Assembly (NCBI GenBank): GCA_947372465.1
Contig: CANBTT010000013.1
Location: 1-62,222 of the forward strand
From: Burkholderiales bacterium
GTDB lineage: Bacteria > Pseudomonadota > Gammaproteobacteria > Burkholderiales > Burkholderiaceae_C
DNA: 62,222 nucleotides
Reading direction: 5' to 3'
The notes beneath the pieces are model-generated. The model was given only the letters and a program-made list of their open reading frames with translations, did no database searches and had not been told where the DNA came from. Within the stretch, counting starts at the first letter, position 1. Each line of letters starts with the position of its first letter. Positions 1 through 8,434 of this stretch are shown here, in pieces. The position numbers and the translations under genes are program-made.

Positions 1-564
1 AAAACACTTCAGGAGTTTTTAAGCCATGCCAAAAAGAATCCTCAAGGGATTAACTTTTGTTCGGCAGGCAACGGCAGCATCAATCATTTGTCGGGTGAAT
101 TGTTCAAGGCCAAGACGGGCATTGCCATGACCCACATTCCTTACAAGGGCAGTGGTCCTGCAACCATTGATTTGATCGCTGGGCGAACACAGGTGTTTTT
201 CTCAACAGTGCCCACCATCTTGCCCTTCATCAAACAAAACAGCGTTGATTTGCTGGCCATTGCGGGCAACAAAAGAATGGCGCTTTTCCCAGGTGTTCCA
301 TCTACAGAGGAGGCCGGCGTCAAGGACCTGGATGTCAGCACTTGGTGGGGCATTTTGGCCCCTGCAGCCACGCCCAAAGGCGTTGTTGATAAATTAAATT
401 TGGCCATCAATGAGGTGTCCAACAAGGACCTGATCAAAGAGCGTTTTGCCAGTGAAGGTGCCTTCGTTCATGTGGGTTCCCCACAGGATTTTCAACAAAC
501 CCTTCGCAAGGAGCTTTTGATGTGGCGAGCTTTGGTCAAGAGCGCTGGTTTGAGCATGAATTGA
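1..564 (+). CDS. Bug/TctC-family periplasmic binding receptor, 3' part
   Basis: The reading frame is already open at base 1 and runs to a stop at 562-564, so only the C-terminal ~187 residues are present. The segment has landmarks of the Bug (Bordetella uptake gene) family: the second-lobe stretch HIPYKGSGPA that contacts the ligand, the DLIAGRTQVFF block, the FPGVPSTEEAG motif and WWGILAPAATPKGVVDKLN. Family members are soluble periplasmic receptors that bind carboxylates and hand them to tripartite tricarboxylate (TTT) transporters or sensors. The ligand cannot be read from sequence. No membrane subunit of a TTT system is nearby. It ends 37 bp before trhO on the same strand. Confidence 0.9.
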   Translation, partial: KTLQEFLSHAKKNPQGINFCSAGNGSINHLSGELFKAKTGIAMTHIPYKGSGPATIDLIAGRTQVFFSTVPTILPFIKQNSVDLLAIAGNKRMALFPGVPSTEEAGVKDLDVSTWWGILAPAATPKGVVDKLNLAINEVSNKDLIKERFASEGAFVHVGSPQDFQQTLRKELLMWRALVKSAGLSMN

Positions 565-601
565 AACTGAGTGGCCCCGCAAAATATCGAATTGATCCAT
601 C

Positions 602-1561
602 GTGAACCCCATGAACCGCAACCTTCCCTTCATGACCGTGGCTTTCTACAAGTTCGTGGATTTGCCCGATCATGCCGTTCGCCGTGAGAAACTGCTTGCA
701 CTGTGCGAGTATCACAACATCAAGGGCTTGATCATCTTGGCCAATGAGGGCATCAACAGCACCATTGCTGGGGCCGAAGAGTCAATCATGGCGATCTTGT
801 CCTATTTGAAGTCAATGCCCGAACTCTCGGATTTGCAATACAAGGTGTCGTGGTCTGAGAAGCAGCCTTTTTACAGAATGAAGGTGCGCCTTAAAAAGGA
901 AATTGTGACCATCGGACTGCCAGGCGTGAGCCCCATTCATGGCGCCGGCACCTATGTGCCCCCTGAGAAGTGGAATGCGCTGATCAGTGACCCTGAGGTG
1001 ATATTGATCGACACACGCAACGATTACGAGGTCGAATTGGGCACCTTTGAAGGCGCGATTGACCCCAAGGTCAAGAAATTTTCTGATCTGCCAAAGTGGT
1101 TGGATGAACAAGAGGTCCTCAGGCCCATGGGACGTAAAAAACCCAAAGTGGCCATGTTTTGCACGGGCGGCATTCGCTGCGAAAAATCCACCGCTTTGAT
1201 GAAGGCCAAAGGCTTCGAAGAGGTGTATCACCTAGAGGGCGGCATCCTCAAATATCTTGAAAATATTCCCCAGGCAGAAAGCCTTTGGCAAGGAGAGTGC
1301 TTTGTCTTTGATGAACGGGTCTCGGTGGGTCAGGGTCTTTTGGTAGGCGAGCACGAGTTGTGCCGTTGCTGTCGTGACCCCTTGCCTGTGGGTGCCAAAG
1401 CCTCACCCCAGTTTGAGTTTGGCGTCAGTTGCCCCAGATGCTTTGATCGCACCAGCGAAGACCAAAAGGCCCGAGCACGCGAGAGGCACAAGCAAACCAA
1501 CTTGGCCCGTGCCAGAGGTGAGGTGCATTTTGGGATGAAGAAATTCCAAAAGCAAATATAG
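602..1561 (+). CDS. trhO: tRNA uridine(34) hydroxylase, rhodanese-like (TrhO/YceA)
   Basis: A 319-residue protein of the UPF0176/TrhO family, which hydroxylates uridine 34 in tRNAs on the way to 5-methoxyuridine-type modifications. An N-terminal acylphosphatase-like region (EGINSTIAG, about residues 45-55) precedes a rhodanese domain with the active-site loop CTGGIRC, catalytic Cys187 counted from the GTG at 602. The C-terminal cysteine-rich part (CRCCRDPL, then CPRC) is typical of the longer family members. The start is either GTG 602 or ATG 611; neither has a strong ribosome-binding site. The gene converges on a small exported protein, separated by a strong hairpin. Confidence 0.92.
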   Translation: MNPMNRNLPFMTVAFYKFVDLPDHAVRREKLLALCEYHNIKGLIILANEGINSTIAGAEESIMAILSYLKSMPELSDLQYKVSWSEKQPFYRMKVRLKKEIVTIGLPGVSPIHGAGTYVPPEKWNALISDPEVILIDTRNDYEVELGTFEGAIDPKVKKFSDLPKWLDEQEVLRPMGRKKPKVAMFCTGGIRCEKSTALMKAKGFEEVYHLEGGILKYLENIPQAESLWQGECFVFDERVSVGQGLLVGEHELCRCCRDPLPVGAKASPQFEFGVSCPRCFDRTSEDQKARARERHKQTNLARARGEVHFGMKKFQKQI

Positions 1562-1571
1562 CGCGCTGTCG

Positions 1572-1609
1572 CTGCCCTTGGCACGGCGAGGAGTCGCCTG
1601 TGAGGGCAG
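1572..1609. terminator. two-step hairpin between convergent genes
   Basis: CTGCCCT (1572-1578) pairs with AGGGCAG (1603-1609), and inside it GGCGA (1585-1589) pairs with TCGCC (1594-1598) around a four-base loop. It lies between the 3' ends of trhO and the convergent small gene, where a bidirectional transcription stop would be expected. No run of T follows on either side, so intrinsic termination is only an inference. Confidence 0.45.
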
Positions 1610-1615
1610 GATGAT

Positions 1616-1966
1616 TTATTCTTGGATGATCTTGCAGCCTGATTTTCTGGCGCCACTCATTTGCTCGCATCGCTCCATGGCTTTTCTTTCGGCAACGGCG
1701 GACATCTTGACATAGATTGAGCAGGTGAAGACCATTTTGCTTTCGTCTTTCATGTCTTCAAAGTTCACAGCACATCGACCAATTTCACCCAAGTTGGGCT
1801 TTTCATTTTTATAAGCCGATTGAAGCGTCGAGGGCAAATCTCTGAACTTGACCTTTGGAAAATCATAGCTGTCGGCCCAAACGCTGACGCACAAAAGGCC
1901 GGTCAAAGCGCTGAGGCCCAGAGAGCGAACGATGCTAAGTTGGGAGCTCTTGTTGGATTTCAACAT
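1616..1966 (-). CDS. small exported protein, function unknown
   Basis: A 116-residue protein I do not recognise. The first ~31 residues form a signal peptide: a basic start, then hydrophobic LGLSALTGLLCVSV ending in a WADS-type cleavage region. The mature part (~85 residues) contains four cysteines (GRCAV, FTCSI, ERCEQ, SGCKI), an even number that could form two disulfides in the periplasm. The ATG at 1966 has an AGGAA ribosome-binding site upstream. It is transcribed alone, convergent with trhO. A periplasmic location is inferred; no function is suggested by its neighbours. Confidence 0.7.
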   Translation of the reverse strand: MLKSNKSSQLSIVRSLGLSALTGLLCVSVWADSYDFPKVKFRDLPSTLQSAYKNEKPNLGEIGRCAVNFEDMKDESKMVFTCSIYVKMSAVAERKAMERCEQMSGARKSGCKIIQE

Positions 1967-2052
1967 GGAAATTTTTCCTTCCTGGTCAAGCGTTTAGGGC
2001 TCTATTTGAGCGCCCATTGAGTGCCGCCCCATTGGACATTGTATGCCTTTGT

Positions 2053-3078
2053 CTAGGGCTTTGTCGACTCAATGGTTCTTAAAAATTCACTCAAGTGGGA
2101 TTTCCAAGCCACGGCTTTCAAAGACGTGTAATGGCCTGCGGAGTGAGGCCCCCTTTTGATCAACACGTGTTGACCTTGGGGCACTTGGCGGATGCCTTTT
2201 TCTAAAATCCCAAGCTGAGGGGGGTTCAGTTCATCGTCCTCGAAGTTGATGGCCAACAAGGGGGCTTTGATTTGTGCAAGGTGAGCACTTGGGTCGTAGT
2301 CGGACGAGGCCTCGAGTTGGTACAAGCGATCGTTTGCATCTGTTTTTCTCGCGCGTTCAACCATGGACTCGTACAAGGCATCTGCTGCCTCGCGCGTGGG
2401 GGCGAGTGCTTGGAGCCGCTCTACACTTTGGACCATCAAGCCTCCAAAGGGGGCGGTGTAAACAAAGCGAGTGGGGTTGGTGGTGTAGTCGCCTTGTCTC
2501 CATTCGGGGTCATTTTTGATGGCCTCTATGGAGATGCGCCGTTGAATCCAATTGCGGCCACTCATGGGGCCGGGTTGAGTTGCTACAGGACACAGCGCAT
2601 CTGAGAAATCGGGGAACATGTAGCCAAACATCCAAGTGAGCATGCCACCCATGGACAAGCCCAAAATCAGTTGGAGATGATCAACCCCCAAGCCTTGTGT
2701 GATCAGTGCATGGTGGGCATTGACGATATCGATGTAGCGGTAGTTGGGGAACGTTCTCTTGAGCCCGTGGCTTGGCTTGCTGGATCCTCCAAATCCAATC
2801 GCATCTGGAATGATTAAAAAATGCGTTGAGCTGTCCAGCACCTCTTTGGCTGTGAAAAGTTCTTCACCTAAATCCTTTCCTAGCCACTCCTTGGCCGATC
2901 CGGTCGTGTTGTGCAGCAGCAAGGCCGCATTGCACACCTCGCCCTTTTCATTGCGGCGCACATGACCCAAGGTGAAGTAGTGAATTGTTAACTCGTCAAT
3001 GCATTGACCATTTTGAAGGGGAAAATTTGTCAGTGTAAAGGTGTGTTCAAGCAAATTGTGAAGCGCTGACTGTGACAT
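2053..3078 (-). CDS. alpha/beta hydrolase of the homoserine O-acetyltransferase (MetX) fold group
   Basis: A 341-residue alpha/beta-hydrolase. The nucleophile elbow is GLSMGG with Ser142; the acid is probably the Asp in NFEDDELNPP and the base the His in GPHSAGHY near the C-terminus, giving a full catalytic triad. The N-terminal layout (TIHYFTLGHV, LLLHNTTGS, IIPDAIGFGGSSKPS) and the MGGMLTWMFGYMFPDF block resemble MetX-like acyltransferases, but the gene sits with Bug receptors rather than methionine genes. A hydrolase or acyltransferase acting on a catabolic acyl compound is more likely than methionine synthesis. The stop lies close to 2053; the start at 3078 is 57 bp downstream of the neighbouring Bug gene's stop, so the two may be cotranscribed. 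Confidence 0.8.
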   Translation of the reverse strand: MSQSALHNLLEHTFTLTNFPLQNGQCIDELTIHYFTLGHVRRNEKGEVCNAALLLHNTTGSAKEWLGKDLGEELFTAKEVLDSSTHFLIIPDAIGFGGSSKPSHGLKRTFPNYRYIDIVNAHHALITQGLGVDHLQLILGLSMGGMLTWMFGYMFPDFSDALCPVATQPGPMSGRNWIQRRISIEAIKNDPEWRQGDYTTNPTRFVYTAPFGGLMVQSVERLQALAPTREAADALYESMVERARKTDANDRLYQLEASSDYDPSAHLAQIKAPLLAINFEDDELNPPQLGILEKGIRQVPQGQHVLIKRGPHSAGHYTSLKAVAWKSHLSEFLRTIESTKP

Positions 3079-3135
3079 GTCGGTGTTTTATCGAGGTGAG
3101 GGATATGAGAGCAAGACAGGGGGGGGAGGGTTCAA

Positions 3136-4110
3136 CTACTGCAACTTGATGCCTGCTTCTTTGATGACTTTGTCCCAGCGCACCCTGTCTTCGGCAATGA
3201 TTTGAGCAAATTGCTCAGGCGTGTTGCCCACGAGCTTGGCGCCAGCTTGGTAAAACTTGGCTTGAAGCTCAGGATCTTTGAGCGCTTTGGCCGTTTCTTG
3301 GGAGAGCTTGTCAATGATGGCTTTTGGGGTTTTGGCGGGTGCGACCAAGCCAAACCAAGAAGAGGCCTCAAAATGATGGATCCCGCCTTCAATGAGTGTC
3401 GGTACCTCGGGCAGTTGTGCCATGCGCTCTTTTGTGGCCACGCCCAAAGCGCGAAGGCTGCCCGATTTGATCTGTGACATGATGGTCGGGGGATTGTCAA
3501 ACATGGTGGCCGTTTGGGCCGAGAGGGCGGCTTGAACGGCCTCTGCAGCGCTTTTATAAGGCACGTGCTGCAGTTTGAGGGACGTTGCATGCATGAAAAG
3601 CTCCATCCCCAAATGCCCCGTGGTGCCGTTTCCGGGGGAGCCATAAAAGAGACCGCCGGGCGTGCTTTTGGCCAAGGCTAAAAATTCACCCAAGGTGCGG
3701 GCGGGCAAGTCTTTGCGCACGACCAAAATCATGGGCATGTCAGCCACCAAACCAATGGGCGCAAACGCTGTGTTGGCATCAAAACTCATGCTTGGGTAGA
3801 GAAACTGATTGATGGTGAGAATGCCCGCAGAGGACATCATCAAGGTGTAGCCATCGGGTTCAGCGCGAGCAACTGCATCTGCACCAATGTTGCCACCCGC
3901 GCCCATTTTGTTTTCAACAAGGACGCTTTGGCCCATGGAGCGCGACAATTTTTCTGAAAGTGTTCTGGCAAGTGTGTCCGCCAAGCCACCTGCGGCAAAG
4001 GGGGCCACAATTTTAATGGGCTTGGAGGGGTAGGTCTGAGCGCGCGACGTTGGCAACAAAAGAGTCAGTGCGCCAAAGAAAAAAAGACAGCGGTGCAAAA
4101 GAGTTGTCAT
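3136..4110 (-). CDS. Bug/TctC-family periplasmic binding receptor
   Basis: A 324-residue full-length Bug receptor. A signal peptide of about 24 residues (hydrophobic LFFFGALTLLLP, cleavage after SRA) precedes QTYPSKPIKIVAPFAAGG, the family's first ligand-binding loop. Other landmarks are NKMGAGGNIGADAVA, ADGYT-like EPDGYTLMM, HVPYKSAAEAVQAAL in the second lobe and LPEVPTLIEGG. The second-lobe loop reads YKSAAE instead of the usual YKGxGP, which may mean a different ligand. It likely binds a carboxylate in the periplasm. Encoded upstream of the MetX-like hydrolase and downstream of another Bug gene on the same strand. Confidence 0.93.
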   Translation of the reverse strand: MTTLLHRCLFFFGALTLLLPTSRAQTYPSKPIKIVAPFAAGGLADTLARTLSEKLSRSMGQSVLVENKMGAGGNIGADAVARAEPDGYTLMMSSAGILTINQFLYPSMSFDANTAFAPIGLVADMPMILVVRKDLPARTLGEFLALAKSTPGGLFYGSPGNGTTGHLGMELFMHATSLKLQHVPYKSAAEAVQAALSAQTATMFDNPPTIMSQIKSGSLRALGVATKERMAQLPEVPTLIEGGIHHFEASSWFGLVAPAKTPKAIIDKLSQETAKALKDPELQAKFYQAGAKLVGNTPEQFAQIIAEDRVRWDKVIKEAGIKLQ

Positions 4111-4320
4111 AAGGGGCTCAATGGTTGGGGTCTTTGTGGGAACCTTTTGGGGTGCATTGGACTGACATTGGGGGGAAGACCTTCATGCGAGAGTTCTGCC
4201 TCTTTGTTGAATTGCCAGTTCTCTTGAAGTGCCCCAATTGTGCTGAGCCATGGTGCCATTGGGAGCTATCGTTTTCCCTTTGCTTGAATGGGCCATCTTG
4301 GGCTTGAAGAGCGCAGTTGT

Positions 4321-5331
4321 TCAATCAAATTTAGCACCCGATTTTTTGACCACGTCTTTCCACTTTTGCAGTTCTTGCTTCATGAAGTCTCCAAGCTCCT
4401 CTGCTGTGCCACCGGCGAGCTCGTCGCCGATGGTGCCAAAGCGCTCCTTGAATGCACTGGAGACGATGACTTGGTTGATGGTGGTGTTGAGTTTATCGAC
4501 CATTGTTTTGGGCATGCCAGCAGGGCCAAACACACCAATCCAAGTGGGGGCCTCGTAGCCAGGAACGCCCGCCTCAGCAATCGTCGGTACGTTGGGAAAC
4601 GCTGGCGAGCGGTGTGCACCACTCACACCCAAGGCCTTGACTTTGCCGGCCTTCGCTTGTGTTGAGATGGAGTTCAAACTCTCAAACATCATGTCAACTT
4701 GGCCAGATATCAGGTCATTGATGGCCAAGGCACCGCCCTTGTAGGGGATGTGCGTGATCTGTGTGCCGGTCATGAGCTTAAAGAGCTCACCCCCCACATG
4801 GCCGGGAGAGCCATTGGAGGAGGAGGCGTTGCTGAGTTTGTTGGGGTTTTTCTTTGCATATGCAATGAGCTCGGCCACCGAGTTCACCGGCAGCAGTGGA
4901 GACACGGCCAAGAGCAGGTGTCCACGCGTGATCAACGCAATGGGCTGGAAATCGCGCTCAATGTCGTAGGGCATCTTGCTCATCATGTTGGGTCCAATGA
5001 CCATGGCGCCCACGGGGCCAACCCCCAGTGTGTAACCATCTGGGGCTGCCTTGGCCAACAAGTCCAGTCCGATGGTAAAGCCTCCCCCCGGTTTGTTGTC
5101 GATGAAAACACTCTGGTTCAAAGAGACGCTCAATTCGTGCACGAGCAGTCTAGCGGTTGCGTCGCTCGCGCTACCGGCAGCTTGGGGCACAATCATCCGA
5201 ATGGGTTTGATGGGGTATGAAGGCGAGGATTGTGCAAAAGAGGGGGGCGAGCCAATTGCGGCAAAGAGCACTGAAAAGCCCAGCAAAAGGGCTTTCTTGC
5301 ACCGCAGTCTCTTGGACTGAGAAGTTGTCAT
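4321..5331 (-). CDS. Bug/TctC-family periplasmic binding receptor
   Basis: A full-length Bug receptor of 336 residues from the ATG at 5331, chosen because GGAG lies nine bases before it; a TTG at 5346 would overlap that site. The signal peptide ends near PPSFAQ. Family motifs are YPIKPIRMIVPQAAGSASDATAR, NKPGGGFTIG, APDGYTLG, HIPYKGGALA and AFPNVPTIAEAGVPGYEAPTW, each read in short blocks here. The first loop has PQAAGSASD rather than PFAAGGxxD, a variant seen in some family members. About 210 bp separate it from the next Bug gene, so separate expression is possible. Confidence 0.93.
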   Translation of the reverse strand: MTTSQSKRLRCKKALLLGFSVLFAAIGSPPSFAQSSPSYPIKPIRMIVPQAAGSASDATARLLVHELSVSLNQSVFIDNKPGGGFTIGLDLLAKAAPDGYTLGVGPVGAMVIGPNMMSKMPYDIERDFQPIALITRGHLLLAVSPLLPVNSVAELIAYAKKNPNKLSNASSSNGSPGHVGGELFKLMTGTQITHIPYKGGALAINDLISGQVDMMFESLNSISTQAKAGKVKALGVSGAHRSPAFPNVPTIAEAGVPGYEAPTWIGVFGPAGMPKTMVDKLNTTINQVIVSSAFKERFGTIGDELAGGTAEELGDFMKQELQKWKDVVKKSGAKFD

Positions 5332-5347
5332 GTTCAGGGTCTCCAAG

Positions 5348-5393
5348 AAAAAAAGACGCCAAGCAATTTAAAAAAAATTGATCAGCGTCTTTT
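5348..5393 (-). terminator. rho-independent terminator downstream of the bactofilin gene
   Basis: Read on the minus strand, AAAAGACGC (5385-5393 complement) pairs with GCGTCTTTT (5351-5359 complement), with an inner CAATTT/AAATTG stem, and ends in a run of T. It lies about 60-100 bp beyond the bactofilin stop and directly before the start of the next Bug gene, insulating the two. Confidence 0.65.
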
Positions 5394-5402
5394 GCTCTCT
5401 GG

Positions 5403-5426
5403 CTTGGACTGAGCGAGCAGTCCAGG
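5403..5426. repeat. short inverted repeat after bactofilin gene
   Basis: CTTGGACTG and CAGTCCAGGCAAG form a stem of six perfect pairs (GGACTG / CAGTCC, six-base loop AGCGAG), extended by imperfect pairing. It sits between the bactofilin stop and the T-tailed terminator and may protect the 3' end of that message. Confidence 0.35.
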
Positions 5427-5454
5427 CAAGATATAAAAATTTTGGTGATGAGAA

Positions 5455-5847
5455 TTACTTGATTTCTTTCATGTCACCAATGAATTTTCCGCCGCGATCA
5501 ATTTCAATTTCTGAGTACTCCAAATTACCAGTCACGCGCCCAGTGGAGCTGATGTGAAAGTGTTCTTTGCAGTGAATTTCATCGTTCAAGATGCCCGATA
5601 CACTGATCCTGTTGGCAAAGACTTTGCCAATGACTTCGCCGGTTTTACCAATCTCTAGGCTGCCAGCTCTTAATTCCCCATCCACCGATCCATTCACGGT
5701 TGCGTGGCCAGGAAGCGTGATCGAGCCCTTGATCACCACACCTTCGCCGATGTGTATGTTGGTGGTTTTTTCTCCCATCCTAGAATCCCCCATGGGATTG
5801 ATTGGATTTGTGCTGACTTTGTCTTGAACGATCGGATAAGTTGCCAT
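5455..5847 (-). CDS. bactofilin (polymer-forming cytoskeletal protein)
   Basis: A 130-residue protein of the bactofilin family (formerly DUF583). The core from about residue 30 to 125 has the repeating pattern of a right-handed beta-helix: HIGEGVVIKGSI, GHATVNGSVDGEL, GSLEIGKTGEVIGKVFANRI and TGRVTGNLEYSEIEI. The N-terminal tail is short and disordered, as usual. Bactofilins self-assemble without nucleotides into filaments that organise cell shape, peptidoglycan enzymes or stalks. It is transcribed from its own upstream region and closed by a terminator. Its nearness to murI is suggestive of a wall-related role, but the two are separated by the TonB receptor gene. Confidence 0.9.
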   Translation of the reverse strand: MATYPIVQDKVSTNPINPMGDSRMGEKTTNIHIGEGVVIKGSITLPGHATVNGSVDGELRAGSLEIGKTGEVIGKVFANRISVSGILNDEIHCKEHFHISSTGRVTGNLEYSEIEIDRGGKFIGDMKEIK

Positions 5848-6171
5848 TGGGGTTCCCTTAAGTGTTGAATGAGTTTGTTCATCTGAGATGAAACAAAGGG
5901 CTCACTGCTTTATTAGATAAGAGCAAAGCTCAGAAACAAATTTTAGGGTATTCGGTCCATAAATCAACTGGCTCAGCACAATTATTTGGTAAAAAATATT
6001 GAATAAAAGGCTTTAAATTCAACTATTTCGCTGACTTTCCTCATTTTGGTGAGGACTTGGTGGGCTCGCAGGCTTGAGGAAGGGCCGCATGACGCAGGCA
6101 CCGGCGCCCGCTGACCGAGCCCAAGAGGGTCAAATTGTGCAGCCAAGAAGTTTTCCTCCATGACAGGCAAA
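5848..6171. other. 324-bp gene-free region between bactofilin and TonB receptor genes
   Basis: I see no convincing gene here. It contains a more GC-rich stretch at about 6055-6130 with nested inverted repeats, described separately, flanked by AT-rich sequence. A small hairpin CCTCA (6039-6043) / TGAGG (6050-6054) lies next to it. The bactofilin promoter should be in the AT-rich part near 5880-5990. Confidence 0.5.
6061..6123. repeat. nested inverted repeat, possible structured RNA
   Basis: TGGGCTCG (6061-6068) is the exact complement of CGAGCCCA (6116-6123). Inside, GGGC-C-GC (from 6082) can pair with GCGCCC (6104-6109) with one bulged base. The 63-bp element lies about 50 bp after the TonB receptor stop and about 210 bp before the bactofilin start, both on the minus strand. 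It could be a 3' end structure, a leader element, or a small RNA. I recognise no named riboswitch in it. Confidence 0.4.
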
Positions 6172-8265
6172 TCAAAATTTTATTTTGGTGCTGAGTCTGA
6201 ATGTTCTGAGCTCACTGGGGTGCAAGTGCAAGTCATCCACCCCAGCCATGGATTCGCCGCTCAAGCGTGAGTTGTAGTAGTAGGCAATGTCGTTGTTGTG
6301 CCGGTTCAGTAAATTCAGCACATCCAGGGTGACAAGGGTGGATGAATTGATCTTTTTAGAAACCCTTAAATTGGCGCTGACGCTTGGGGCTGATTGAACG
6401 GAATTGTTTTCAATCAAGGCGGCAGGACCAATGTATCGCACACCGATGGAGCCCGACCAAGGCCCAAAGTTGCGAGCAGTCACAGAAAGATTGGCCACTT
6501 TGTCCACCGCATTGGGAATGAAGTTGCCCGCGGGGTCCTTGTCTGAGTACCTGGCCTTGGTCCATGCAAACGTTGCATCCAAGAGCCAGTGTTCAGTTGG
6601 CGTGAAGTGGTGTGCCATCTCTACGCCTCGTCTCTCGCTGGGCCTGCCTGCCTGCGTGCTCCCCGTCTCTCCACTGTAGTAGAGCTCGGAATCGAATCGC
6701 AGTCTCCAAAGGGCGAGTGTGGTCTGCAGGTTTTTGAGGACCTGTGTTTTGAGCCCAATTTCTTGACCCATGGAAGCGATGAGACCCGGCACCGGGTCCA
6801 CTTTTGCCAGCACACCTCGCGCGTCATTGCTGTGAAAGCCTTGTCCCTGGTTGTAGAAGAGTTCGGTCTTTTGCCATGGACCCAAGATCAAGGAGAACTT
6901 GGGTGAGAGTTGGGTGCTTTGCTTGGCACCAGAGTTCTCAGGCAAAAGAAAGCCATTGACCTGGAAGTTGAATTGATCAAAGCGCAGGCCTGCAATCGTT
7001 TTGAGCCATTCTTGCCAATACATTTCGTTTTCTGCATAGACACCAATTTGTAATTGTTTGATGTTGTCAAGGCGAACGTTTTGCATGACCGTGCGATGGG
7101 CTGTGTTGTTGAGCCCCAGGTGAATGGCGTCTTGTCTGAGCTGAAGCCCCAAGGTGTTCACAAAAGTGTGACTGGCTTTCTCGTCAGAGAGCCAACTGCG
7201 GCTGAAGGCGGCACCCAAGACGTTTCTTTTTTCAAATTGTTCGAGTTGATCCCCAAAAGGGCGACTGATGGGGTCGGTGAAGTAGGTGAAATTGGAGAAG
7301 ATATTGAGGTCTGAGTAAATGCCATACCAATTGACTTTGTCGGTGTGTTCTTTGCTCAATGCCTGCCACTCGCCCGATAGACTGTAGCGATTCGTTTTAG
7401 CGCCGTCGCTTGGATCCACGGCATCAAAAAGTCCAAATCCTTGGCCCCCATACTGACCCTCAGCCAAAAGCCTTGAGGGCACTTGATCGGTGGCGTTCCA
7501 GTGAGCTTGGTAGGCGGAGAAAAAACTCGACCAACCATTGCTGGCCGTGCCCTGAGCCAAGCTCAGGAGCGCGTTGGTTTTTCTCAGGCCCTCTGGCGTG
7601 CGCCACGGGCCATTGTTGTTCATGCGTTCAAGGGCCGAGATGAGGCGCGTGTCCTCATTGAGCGTGACCGTGTTCGCTGCAACAACACGTTGATAGCCAT
7701 TGAGTCCCAGACTCAACTCCGCAAAGGGCTCTTTGAGTTGAGTGCGGTAGGTAATTTTGGCTGAACCCGCGGACGAAAAGTCGCCCGATTCAGCGTAATA
7801 GGGACCTTTGTTGTACTGAACTTTGTTCACCAATTCGGGGATTAAAAAATTCAAATCGGTGTAGCCCTGACCATGTGCATGGCTTGGCATATTGATGGGC
7901 ATGCCGTTCAAGGACGTGGCGAAATCGGTGCCGTGGTCCAGGTTCATGCCTCTTAAAAAATATTGGTTCGCTTTGCCGTCTCCGGAGTGCTGCGTCACCA
8001 CCATGCCAGGGATGTGCTCGAGAATTTCACCGGGTCTTAGCAGCGCTCGGCTGACCAAAACCTCCGAGCCGATCACGCCCTTGGAGGCGGACTCTGTGCT
8101 GCCAATGGCGTTGTCATAGTGGCCATAAATTTCAATGTCTTGGATTTGCGCTTGTGACACCTTCAAGCCCGTGATGTTTTGTGACTGCACCCCAGAAACA
8201 AAGCAGGCCACCAAGCAGGGCAAGCAGTGCTTTGGGGCAAGAAAGGTTCTAGACAACATGGACAT
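6172..8265 (-). CDS. TonB-dependent outer-membrane receptor
   Basis: About 697 residues from the ATG at 8265. An N-terminal signal peptide ends near GVQSQ; the plug domain follows (RALLRPGEILEHIPGM, then QHSGDGKANQYFLRGMNLDHGTD in pieces, GMPINMPSHAHGQGYTDLNF), then a 22-strand barrel ending in an aromatic-type C-terminal residue (LSTKIKF). Such receptors import scarce ligands using TonB energy; the ligand here is unknown. The frame could extend to 8301, but a TACAAT-like -10 box (8309-8314, complement) lies directly before that codon, favouring the internal start and its better signal peptide. No riboswitch or Fur-type box was recognised in the 133 bp before murI. Confidence 0.9.
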   Translation of the reverse strand: MSMLSRTFLAPKHCLPCLVACFVSGVQSQNITGLKVSQAQIQDIEIYGHYDNAIGSTESASKGVIGSEVLVSRALLRPGEILEHIPGMVVTQHSGDGKANQYFLRGMNLDHGTDFATSLNGMPINMPSHAHGQGYTDLNFLIPELVNKVQYNKGPYYAESGDFSSAGSAKITYRTQLKEPFAELSLGLNGYQRVVAANTVTLNEDTRLISALERMNNNGPWRTPEGLRKTNALLSLAQGTASNGWSSFFSAYQAHWNATDQVPSRLLAEGQYGGQGFGLFDAVDPSDGAKTNRYSLSGEWQALSKEHTDKVNWYGIYSDLNIFSNFTYFTDPISRPFGDQLEQFEKRNVLGAAFSRSWLSDEKASHTFVNTLGLQLRQDAIHLGLNNTAHRTVMQNVRLDNIKQLQIGVYAENEMYWQEWLKTIAGLRFDQFNFQVNGFLLPENSGAKQSTQLSPKFSLILGPWQKTELFYNQGQGFHSNDARGVLAKVDPVPGLIASMGQEIGLKTQVLKNLQTTLALWRLRFDSELYYSGETGSTQAGRPSERRGVEMAHHFTPTEHWLLDATFAWTKARYSDKDPAGNFIPNAVDKVANLSVTARNFGPWSGSIGVRYIGPAALIENNSVQSAPSVSANLRVSKKINSSTLVTLDVLNLLNRHNNDIAYYYNSRLSGESMAGVDDLHLHPSELRTFRLSTKIKF

Positions 8266-8434
8266 TGGATGAGCGCGTATGAATAAATTAAAATTTGTCA
8301 TACGTTGTATTGTATTGGATTAAATTCGCGCTGAATCGAAGTTTTTGTAATCCTTTTGTATTGTTGCTGAGCGCGCGGTGTCTGAGAATATTGGTTTTGC
8401 AGCGCTTTCCTTGCTCACCTCTTTGCGAGGGGCT

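Noticed and set aside
4699..5220. Plus-strand open frame (173 codons) opposite a Bug gene
   Set aside because: Shadow of the Bug gene; no start signal and no known domain.
5982..6170. 62-codon minus-strand frame between bactofilin and TonB genes
   Set aside because: No ribosome-binding site and no family resemblance; the region is better explained by its inverted repeats.
8302..8434. Cobalamin riboswitch before the TonB receptor
   Set aside because: The gap of 133 bp is too short and none of the conserved box sequences is visible.
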